DNA of 8,303 nucleotides from an uncultured Flavobacteriales bacterium (GTDB lineage: Bacteria; Bacteroidota; Bacteroidia; Flavobacteriales; UBA7430), in contig CAJWJW010000055.1 in NCBI GenBank assembly GCA_913041775.1, positions 1 to 8,303 of the forward strand. Direction: 5' to 3'. How positions within the stretch are numbered: position 1 is the stretch's first letter; every line of letters starts with the position of its first letter. Below, piece after piece: positions 1-4,978 of this stretch. The notes beneath the pieces were generated by a model that searched no databases, had not been told where the DNA came from, and saw only the letters and a list, made by a program, of their open reading frames with translations. The translations under genes were made by a program, and so were the position numbers.

Positions 1-1
1 T

Positions 2-1132
2 AAAGCGAATAAAGCCCTTATATTACCTTTAGGAGAAGAAATGGACGAGTTGTATGTTAATCGTTTAAAAACGCTTAGTTTGTCTCCAAAAGCGATTATA
101 GAACACAATGATTTACCTATTGTATTTACTGGAATTCATGGCACAGGCTCTGTTATGGTTCCTAAAGCACTCAAAGCTTTTGGTTTTAATAATGTACATA
201 CAGTGGCTTCTCAAGATATAATAGACGGAAACTTTCCTACTGTAAAATCACCAAATCCTGAAGAGCCCGCAGCACTAGCATTAGCGATAGCTTTGGCAAA
301 AGAAAAAGGAGCCGAATTAGTGATGGGTACAGATCCAGATGCTGATAGAGTAGGTATTGCTATACCCAACGAATCAGGAGAGTTTGTTTTATTAAATGGA
401 AATCAAACGGGTTCTTTATTAGTTAATTATTTACTTATACGCTGGAAAGAATTAGGTAAAATAACAGGTAAAGAATTTATAGCAAAAACAATTGTGACAA
501 CCGATTTAATGGACGTAATGGCTGTAGCTAACGGAGTAAAAGTATACAACACACTTACAGGATTTAAACATATTGGGGCAATTATTAGAATTTTAGAGGG
601 TAAAGAAAAATTTATTGGTGGTGGAGAAGAGAGTTACGGTTATTTAGCGGGAGACTTTGTAAGAGATAAAGATGCGGTAATGTCTTGTGCGTTAATTGCC
701 GAAATGGTTGCATGGGCTAAAAGTAAGGGTAAAAATCTTTTCGATTTAATGCAAGAGATGTATATAGAACATGGTTTTTATTTGGAAGACCTTATTTCTA
801 TTACTAAAAAAGGTAGACACGGTGCTGTAGAAATTGCCACTATGTTAGAAGATTTACGAGCTAACTCACCTAAAACCATAGTAGGTGAAGAGGTTGTGTC
901 GTTTATAGATTATTTGGATACCGAAAAAACAGGCTTACCTAAATCCAATGTATTGCAATTTATTACAAAGCAAGGAACTAAGGTTACCGCGCGCCCTTCA
1001 GGTACAGAACCTAAAATAAAATTTTATTTTTCTGTGAATGAAAAAATGAATAATAAAAAGGATTATGAGCTAATTAAGAATAAATTGAATAAAAAAATAG
1101 AAAATATTCAAACAGATTTACACTTAAACTAG
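2..1132 (+). CDS. Phosphohexomutase (phosphoglucomutase/phosphomannomutase family), 5' end outside window
   Basis: Alpha-D-phosphohexomutase, which moves phosphate between C1 and C6 of glucose or mannose and feeds sugar-nucleotide and cell-surface glycan synthesis in the cytoplasm. The frame is open from base 2, and the 13 codons before the first ATG (41) read as family-like sequence (LILPLGEE before MDELY), so the ATG is internal and the gene is cut by the window edge. Counting from that ATG, the metal-binding loop DPDADR is at 98-103, the sugar-specificity loop GGEESYG at 194-200, and the phosphate-binding loop RPSGTEPK at 318-325. The N-terminal domain with the catalytic phosphoserine is therefore missing only because of the window. 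The family is about 570 aa in this phylum (from memory), so about two thirds is visible. The loops do not settle glucose versus mannose preference. Family assignment is very secure. Confidence 0.95.
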   Translation, partial: KANKALILPLGEEMDELYVNRLKTLSLSPKAIIEHNDLPIVFTGIHGTGSVMVPKALKAFGFNNVHTVASQDIIDGNFPTVKSPNPEEPAALALAIALAKEKGAELVMGTDPDADRVGIAIPNESGEFVLLNGNQTGSLLVNYLLIRWKELGKITGKEFIAKTIVTTDLMDVMAVANGVKVYNTLTGFKHIGAIIRILEGKEKFIGGGEESYGYLAGDFVRDKDAVMSCALIAEMVAWAKSKGKNLFDLMQEMYIEHGFYLEDLISITKKGRHGAVEIATMLEDLRANSPKTIVGEEVVSFIDYLDTEKTGLPKSNVLQFITKQGTKVTARPSGTEPKIKFYFSVNEKMNNKKDYELIKNKLNKKIENIQTDLHLN

Positions 1133-1192
1133 CGTCTTTTTAACTAAAAAAACTATAAAATAGAAAAAAAAGAGTTTACACGCTGTTTTTTA
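1131..1192 (+). terminator. Possible weak terminator after the phosphohexomutase gene
   Basis: AGCGT at 1131-1135, overlapping the stop codon, can pair with ACGCT at 1180-1184. CTTTTT at 1136-1141 can pair with AAAAAG at 1167-1172, and a small inner CTAT/ATAG hairpin lies at 1153-1163. A run of six T follows at 1186-1191. The stem is A/T-rich, bulged and imperfect, so this is only a candidate. Confidence 0.3.
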
Positions 1193-1403
1193 GTTCTTAT
1201 ACACCACACTACTAGTTATATATGGAGTTGTAGCTGATTATACTTAATAACATTAGGTTGTTCATAAGTACAATGAAAAAGACTCATAATCAGAGTATTA
1301 AATATAAAATACACCAACAACAGTAAGGTTTACTGGTTTTTTTTGTGCATTAAAATAGTACACACTGCTTACCTTAAAATATAGGACGCTTTACATTTAT
1401 AAT
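1133..1403. other. A/T-rich intergenic spacer without a convincing gene
   Basis: This stretch carries no recognisable protein or structured RNA. It contains the weak hairpin next to the phosphohexomutase stop, a 17-codon mini-ORF on the + strand at 1273-1326 (MKKTHNQSIKYKIHQQQ), and a compact hairpin with a T-run directly behind it. I found no good -33/-7 promoter upstream of the mini-ORF; the nearest -7-like octamer is TATATATG at 1217-1224, with one mismatch and no TTTG at the right distance. Confidence 0.5.
1321..1344 (+). terminator. Compact intrinsic-terminator-like hairpin
   Basis: CAGTAA (1321-1326), loop GGT, TTACTG (1330-1335), then G and eight T (1337-1344). A short 6-bp stem with a tight loop and a long T-run is the form of a factor-independent terminator. 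It lies about 190 nt after the phosphohexomutase stop and before the promoter of the next gene, so it insulates the two units. The stop codon of the 17-codon mini-ORF lies inside its left arm. Confidence 0.5.
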
Positions 1404-1435
1404 TTTGAAGTCTACAATCTATCTTTCTATATTTG
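1404..1435 (+). promoter_or_regulatory. Bacteroidota-type promoter for the small membrane protein gene
   Basis: TTTG at 1404-1407 (-33 element), a 20-nt spacer, and TATATTTG at 1428-1435, a full match to the TAnnTTTG -7 consensus of the Bacteroidota primary sigma factor. Transcription should start around 1440-1445, leaving a leader of about 20 nt before the ATG at 1463. The -7 element covers the TTG at 1433, which argues against that TTG as a start codon. Confidence 0.8.
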
Positions 1436-1462
1436 AGCGTATTAACTAAAACCTTAATTATT

Positions 1463-1684
1463 ATGGCTAACGCTTTTAAAATGCTAGGAGATTTAATCTC
1501 AGGATTAACCGCTTTATTAATGTCTTTAGTAGGACTTGGTATTACGGCACAAGTCTTAGGAATTGGCTGGACAGGAATGGACGTAATCGGATCGATCACT
1601 GGTTTAGTGAATGAATTTGCAACGTCAGGCCTTGTAGGGTTAATTGCATTATTAGTTATTTTATCCTTTGTGGGTAAAAAATAA
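1463..1684 (+). CDS. Small two-helix membrane protein (73 aa), function unknown
   Basis: I do not recognise a family. The 73-residue protein is strongly hydrophobic and glycine-rich, with two likely membrane helices at about 11-33 and 53-70, joined by a short segment with W36 and D40, and ending GKK. The ATG at 1463 is chosen because an in-frame TTG 10 codons upstream (1433) lies inside the -7 promoter element. There is no cleavable signal peptide. The gene is alone behind a strong promoter, and a perfect hairpin follows 6 nt after its stop. From LGI(T/V)(A/V)Q to the terminal KK it aligns with the next small protein (49 versus 50 residues), so the two look like diverged paralogues. Inner-membrane location is inferred from composition. 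It is probably a real gene given the promoter, the paralogue and the terminator. Confidence 0.75.
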   Translation: MANAFKMLGDLISGLTALLMSLVGLGITAQVLGIGWTGMDVIGSITGLVNEFATSGLVGLIALLVILSFVGKK

Positions 1685-1690
1685 TTAACA

Positions 1691-1724
1691 TAATTAAAGC
1701 CCTACACTTGTAGGGCTTTAATTA
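1691..1724. terminator. Perfect 16-bp hairpin between the two small membrane protein genes
   Basis: TAATTAAAGCCCTACA (1691-1706), two bases, then its exact complement TGTAGGGCTTTAATTA (1709-1724). A/T-rich sequence follows on the + side, and the arm is equally T-rich on the other strand, so it could work in both directions. It starts 6 nt after the first small gene's stop and ends 15 nt before the second gene's ATG. It is probably an intrinsic terminator or partial attenuator that lowers expression of the second gene. Confidence 0.8.
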
Positions 1725-1739
1725 TTTAATTTAAACACA

Positions 1740-1976
1740 ATGGGAGAAAAGTTTAAAAATCAACTCAAGTACATAAAAAAAGCCATAAGCTATTCGGTAG
1801 ATGTTGCAGTCCCTTTTTTGTGTCTCGGCATTGTAGTTCAGTTAATGGTCGGCACGCCTTTGTTCGGCTGGAATCCATTAGCTAATATTATAAACGCCTC
1901 TAGTCAATTAGGCGACAACAGTTTTATTGGCGTTATCACCCTTATAGTGTTGTATTCTGTTTTCAAGAAAAAGTAA
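1740..1976 (+). CDS. Small membrane protein (78 aa), paralogue of the preceding one, function unknown
   Basis: The N-terminus is basic (K4, K6, K10, K13, K14). A hydrophobic helix lies at about 21-38 and a second at about 60-75, and the protein ends in KKK, which suggests both ends face the cytoplasm. The C-terminal 50 residues align with the preceding 73-aa protein: both have LGI..Q, a W in the loop, then (I/V)G(V/L)I.L.V..S...KK. The ATG follows the 16-bp hairpin by 15 nt. I see no -33/-7 pair for this gene, so it probably depends on read-through from the promoter at 1404-1435. An intrinsic terminator follows at 1997. I recognise no family. Holin-like, bacteriocin-like or membrane-stress proteins of this size exist, but nothing in the sequence selects among them. 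Confidence 0.75.
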   Translation: MGEKFKNQLKYIKKAISYSVDVAVPFLCLGIVVQLMVGTPLFGWNPLANIINASSQLGDNSFIGVITLIVLYSVFKKK

Positions 1977-1996
1977 CCCCTTAACTTAAGCTAATC

Positions 1997-2029
1997 AAAA
2001 CCTTATTTATCGATAAGGTTTTATTTTTT
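1997..2029 (+). terminator. Intrinsic terminator after the small membrane protein pair
   Basis: AAAACCTTAT (1997-2006), 6-nt loop, ATAAGGTTTT (2013-2022), then A and six T (2024-2029). The stem is perfect over 10 bp. It closes the two-gene unit and separates it from the methyltransferase gene. Confidence 0.8.
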
Positions 2030-2046
2030 AGTAGTAATTTCGCTTA

Positions 2047-2058
2047 CTAAACGTTTAG
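2047..2058. promoter_or_regulatory. 12-bp perfect palindrome just upstream of the methyltransferase start
   Basis: CTAAACGTTTAG reads the same on both strands and ends 6 nt before the ATG at 2065. A dimeric repressor could bind here and block the promoter or early transcription. The only nearby -7-like octamer is TAATTTCG at 2035-2042, with one mismatch and no TTTG 20 nt upstream. Short A/T-rich palindromes do occur by chance, so this is tentative. Confidence 0.3.
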
Positions 2059-2064
2059 GTAATT

Positions 2065-2739
2065 ATGTATTATTGGAAAAGTTATTGGAATAAATCTGCG
2101 CTCGATAAATCACTTTTTAATCAAGTAAAAAGGGGGTCTAATAATGAAAGAGAAAATCTTTTGTTGATTGAACGCCACCTTGTGGACTTATTAAAGCTAT
2201 CAACTACAGATACTCTTTTAGATGTGTGCTGTGGAAATGGGCTTATTACAAAACAACTATCGAAGCATTGCAACACTGTGTTGGGAATAGATTTTTCGAC
2301 TGGATTAATAAATAGTGCCAAACAAAACACCATATACTCTAATGTCGAATATCTTTTGGGAGACGCGACATCACTTACAGAACACACCACTGAAAAATTC
2401 GATAAAATAATGCTTAACTTTTCTTTTCAGTATTTTAATTTTAAGGACGGCCTAAAGGTTGTCTCTGAAATGAAAAAGCTTTTAAAGCCAAAGGGCATTA
2501 TCTTACTAGGCGACATCCCTGATAATAAATATTTTTGGTCCTATTATAATACATTTGCCAAACGTGTTTATTATTTTAAACAACGGCTTTTTAATCAACC
2601 TAAAATGGGGAAGTTTTGGTCTGAAGTGGAAATGATGAAGTTAGCAGAGACCACCAACTTGAAAGGAAGTTTTTTGAATCAAAACGAAAGACTACCCCAC
2701 GCACACTACCGTTTCGACTTCTTATTAACCAATAAATAA
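2065..2739 (+). CDS. Class I SAM-dependent methyltransferase (224 aa)
   Basis: Predicted cytoplasmic methyltransferase of the Rossmann-fold class I type. Motif I, the SAM-binding glycine loop, is LLDVCCGNG at 51-59. The acidic residue that usually holds the ribose hydroxyls is D76 in GIDFS. GDATSL at 99-104 corresponds to the adenine-contact region, and LLKPKGIILLGDIP at 139-152 is the strand-turn typical of UbiE/Methyltransf_11-like enzymes. The length is normal for a single-domain enzyme. The N-terminal YYWKSYW region and the aromatic and basic C-terminal part (about 155-190) probably form the substrate side. The substrate cannot be read from the sequence, and the neighbours (small membrane proteins, tRNA) give no clear hint. 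It appears to be a single-gene unit bounded by terminators on both sides. The fold is secure, the substrate unknown. Confidence 0.9.
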   Translation: MYYWKSYWNKSALDKSLFNQVKRGSNNERENLLLIERHLVDLLKLSTTDTLLDVCCGNGLITKQLSKHCNTVLGIDFSTGLINSAKQNTIYSNVEYLLGDATSLTEHTTEKFDKIMLNFSFQYFNFKDGLKVVSEMKKLLKPKGIILLGDIPDNKYFWSYYNTFAKRVYYFKQRLFNQPKMGKFWSEVEMMKLAETTNLKGSFLNQNERLPHAHYRFDFLLTNK

Positions 2740-2754
2740 AATTTATGGCAAACA

Positions 2755-2786
2755 AAAAAGCCTCATACTTTCGTATAGGGCTTTTT
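2755..2786. terminator. Bidirectional terminator between the methyltransferase gene and tRNA-Phe
   Basis: An A-run and GCC (2755-2762) pair with GGC and a T-run (2779-2786). An inner stem ATAC/GTAT (2765-2768 with 2773-2776) closes a TTTC loop, with one C-A mismatch and one T-G wobble between the two parts. Five T end the stem on the + strand and five or more on the - strand, so it can stop both the methyltransferase transcript and the convergent tRNA transcript. Confidence 0.75.
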
Positions 2787-2787
2787 G

Positions 2788-2860
2788 TGGTGCTACCAGG
2801 ATTCGAACCAGGGACACATGGATTTTCAGTCCATTGCTCTACCAACTGAGCTATAGCACC
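2788..2860 (-). tRNA. tRNA-Phe (anticodon GAA)
   Basis: Read on the - strand this is a complete 73-nt cloverleaf. The acceptor stem is GGTGCTA with TAGCACC and discriminator A; the D arm is GCTC/GAGC; the anticodon stem is ATGGA/TCCAT with loop CTGAAAA, giving anticodon GAA; the T loop is TTCGAAT. CCA is not encoded (CAA follows the discriminator), so the tail must be added by the CCA-adding enzyme. The T stem has one oddity: CCTGG faces CCTGG, which leaves a T-T mismatch at its centre (positions 51-63) with four good pairs around it. The gene has its own promoter at 2874-2905 and shares the terminator at 2755-2786. Confidence 0.97.
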
Positions 2861-2873
2861 ATTATTGAGGATG

Positions 2874-2905
2874 CAAATATAGACACAAGGATTTTATCTA
2901 TCAAA
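2874..2905 (-). promoter_or_regulatory. Promoter for tRNA-Phe
   Basis: On the - strand, TTTG (2905-2902), a 20-nt spacer, and TATATTTG (2881-2874) match the Bacteroidota TTTG/TAnnTTTG consensus exactly. The -7 element ends 13 nt before the mature tRNA 5' end (2860), leaving a short 5' leader for RNase P. Spacing and -7 sequence are identical to the promoter at 1404-1435. Confidence 0.85.
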
Positions 2906-2958
2906 GAAAAGCCTTATTAATTTACATTATTATTATTGTTGTAAAATAATTACAGATT

Positions 2959-3693
2959 ATGGAACTCATTTTAGACATAGGAAATACTAGAATTAAGTAC
3001 GCTACTTTTAGTGAGGGTTTGTTAGACAATAAAGGTTATTGCTCTGATAATGAGTTAAAAGAACTGCTAAATTGTTTTTCAGGACAGGCAACAAGCGTAC
3101 TTGTAAGTACCGTAAAACCATTAGAAAATGAATTGGAAGAGCTCTTAAAAAAATCACCTATAAAAGTACATTATTTGAGCTCAAAACTAAAAATGCCTTT
3201 TATAAATAAGTATAATACACCCCAAACAATAGGCGCCGATCGTCTTGCTTTGGCGGCTGGCGGCTTTTTAAGTTTCCCAAATAAAAATGTTTTAATAATT
3301 GACATAGGCACCTGTATCACGTTTGATATAATAAGTAAAGAAGGGGTTTATTTGGGCGGAAATATTTCCCCAGGCTTAAAAATGCGCCTTAAATCTCTAC
3401 ATAAATTTACTGGTAAATTGCCTTTAGTAGAATTAAACGCTCCTAGAGACCTTATAGGTACGTCTACAGAGCAATCTATTTTATCGGGCGTAGTTAATGG
3501 AGTGTTAATGGAGTTAGACGGCATAATAGACGCCTATAAATTGCGTTACCCGCAAGTAAAGATAATTCTTACAGGAGGTGATGTAGCTTTCTTTGATAAG
3601 AAATTAAAAAATAGCATCTTTGCCGACGCAGATATCTTGTTAAAGGGGATGCACTTTATACTGGAACACAACAGCCATGAAAATAACGAATAG
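2959..3693 (+). CDS. coaX: Type III pantothenate kinase
   Basis: Catalyses the first step of coenzyme A synthesis, ATP-dependent phosphorylation of pantothenate, in the cytoplasm. The acetate/sugar-kinase (ASKHA) fold is clear: phosphate-1 motif DIGNTRIK at 6-13, substrate-side motif IGADR at 91-95, second phosphate motif DIGT at 115-118, GGNISPG at 133-139, GTSTEQSI at 167-174 and adenosine-side TGGD at 205-208. The 244-aa length is usual for the family. The ATG at 2959 puts the first Asp at residue 6, as expected. Members are not feedback-inhibited by CoA and need a monovalent cation (family knowledge). The gene leads a + strand run of six genes and overlaps the next by 17 nt. Its promoter must lie in the roughly 75 nt shared with the divergent tRNA promoter, but no good consensus match is visible. 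Confidence 0.96.
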   Translation: MELILDIGNTRIKYATFSEGLLDNKGYCSDNELKELLNCFSGQATSVLVSTVKPLENELEELLKKSPIKVHYLSSKLKMPFINKYNTPQTIGADRLALAAGGFLSFPNKNVLIIDIGTCITFDIISKEGVYLGGNISPGLKMRLKSLHKFTGKLPLVELNAPRDLIGTSTEQSILSGVVNGVLMELDGIIDAYKLRYPQVKIILTGGDVAFFDKKLKNSIFADADILLKGMHFILEHNSHENNE

Positions 3694-4966
3694 TTTATTA
3701 TTTACCTTACTCTGCTTGCCTCTATTTACAATGGCTCAGCAAAACACGTATTCTCCTTATTCTTCTTTTGGAATAGGGGAATTTCAAAACCAAGGCTTTG
3801 CACTAAACACCGACTTAGGTGGTGTCGGCATAGCCCTACGTTCTCATAATCAGCTAAATTTAAGTAACCCCGCCTCTATAAGCGCTTTAAGCTTAACCTC
3901 TTTTGAGGTTGGGGTAAAAGGAGCTTCTTTGTTTTTGAAAGACGCTAATTTACAGCAAGAAACTTTCACCTCATCAATGGCTTACCTTAGTTTAGCTTTT
4001 CCTATCGCCAAAGGTGTTGGACTTAGCGCGGGATTATTACCCTATTCTTTTAAGGGTTATAGGTTGTCTGAAAGCTCTGTTTGGACCGACGAATCCGACA
4101 CTCTAAACACCCACATAGACTATATAGGTTCTGGTGGATTAAATCGTGTTTTTTTTAGCATAGGAGCCGAACTATTTGAAGGCTTTTCTTTAGGAGCAAC
4201 TACCAATATTCTTTTCGGTACCCTTGAGGAAAGAAGAGATTTATGGTCTGACGAACCAGGCTTTATTAACCGTAGAGATGAAAGTCTTTATACCGTAAAA
4301 GATTTTTCTTTTGATGCCGGTGTTCAATACCAGACAACTATTACAGATAAGCAGTTAATTTTTGGCGCTACCTTCAGTCCGCAAGCAAATTTAAATGCAA
4401 GTAATAAAGGAGGAATTTACACGTATAATATTGTAAATAACTTTGAGTATGTAAGAGATACGGTCTCTATAGATGCCGCGAAATCTAACGGTTTAGTTTT
4501 ACCAATGGCTTTTGGGGCAGGCTTGTCTTTAGGGAAAGAAGATTTCTGGTTTGTTTCTGGGGAGTTTGAATTTAAAGAATGGTCTAAATTAAGTCTTTTT
4601 GGATCGCCTGACGCAAACCTTCAAAATGCTACTCAATTTAAGCTGGGTGCCTGGTTTATACCTAACAAAAAGGATATTCATAATTATTGGAAAAACATTC
4701 AATATCGCATGGGGGTTAACTACAATACGGGCTCTCTAGCTATAACAGAATTAAGCCAAGATGCAACTCAAGAAAATTTACACGACTTAAGCCTTAGCCT
4801 TGGTTTTGGTTTGCCATTAAAACGCTCTAATACCATTGCAAATATTGGTGTTCAGCTAGGTAAAAGAGGTGCGATAGAAAACAACTTAGTAGAGGAGAAA
4901 TACATCAAGCTTCACTTAGCCTTTACTTTTAACGATAAGTGGTTCACGAAACGTAAAATAGATTAA
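3677..4966 (+). CDS. Outer-membrane beta-barrel protein, FadL/PorV-like appearance
   Basis: A 429-residue secreted protein. The signal peptide covers about residues 1-20, with cleavage expected at TMA/QQ. The mature start NTYSPYSSFGIGEF, followed by DLGGVGIALRSHNQLNLSNPASISAL (about 45-72), is a pattern I associate with Bacteroidota outer-membrane barrels of the FadL/PorV type. The rest alternates amphipathic strands (SFEVGVKGASLFL, FFSIGAELFEGFSLGATTNILFG) and ends with a strand-like YIKLHLAFTF. The start at 3677 lies inside coaX, a 17-nt overlap that suggests translational coupling. Twelve nt separate it from the TPR gene. Its place next to lptC suggests an envelope-biogenesis role, but no experimental function is known to me. 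It could equally be a small-molecule porin. Outer-membrane location is well supported, the function is not. Confidence 0.8.
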   Translation: MKITNSLLFTLLCLPLFTMAQQNTYSPYSSFGIGEFQNQGFALNTDLGGVGIALRSHNQLNLSNPASISALSLTSFEVGVKGASLFLKDANLQQETFTSSMAYLSLAFPIAKGVGLSAGLLPYSFKGYRLSESSVWTDESDTLNTHIDYIGSGGLNRVFFSIGAELFEGFSLGATTNILFGTLEERRDLWSDEPGFINRRDESLYTVKDFSFDAGVQYQTTITDKQLIFGATFSPQANLNASNKGGIYTYNIVNNFEYVRDTVSIDAAKSNGLVLPMAFGAGLSLGKEDFWFVSGEFEFKEWSKLSLFGSPDANLQNATQFKLGAWFIPNKKDIHNYWKNIQYRMGVNYNTGSLAITELSQDATQENLHDLSLSLGFGLPLKRSNTIANIGVQLGKRGAIENNLVEEKYIKLHLAFTFNDKWFTKRKID

Positions 4967-4978
4967 CAAATACACGCT

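Noticed and set aside
1131..1195. Pseudoknot-like crossing pairs (AGCGT/ACGCT with AACTAAAAAAAC/GTTTTTTAGTT) as a riboswitch
   Set aside because: The second pairing is A/T homopolymer with a bulge, the element lies behind a stop codon, and no known riboswitch core is visible.
1433..1462. TTG start giving an 83-residue version of the first small membrane protein
   Set aside because: The TTG is part of the TATATTTG -7 promoter element, so the transcript would start downstream of it. The ATG at 1463 is the first usable start.
1369..1599. Minus-strand 76-aa ORF antisense to the small membrane protein gene
   Set aside because: It overlaps the promoter and the better-supported + strand gene, and has no promoter or recognisable motif.
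1463..1976. The small protein pair as a toxin-antitoxin module
   Set aside because: Both are hydrophobic membrane proteins similar to each other; neither resembles a soluble antitoxin, and no antisense RNA promoter was found.
2121..2390. Minus-strand 89-aa ORF inside the methyltransferase gene
   Set aside because: It is antisense to clear SAM-binding motifs and has no features of its own; it is a shadow frame. The same reasoning removes the minus-strand ORFs at 5844-6029, 7147-7341 and 7939-8160.
2600..2845. Minus-strand 81-aa ORF
   Set aside because: Its N-terminal part is a translation of the tRNA-Phe gene and the rest is antisense to the terminator and the methyltransferase gene.
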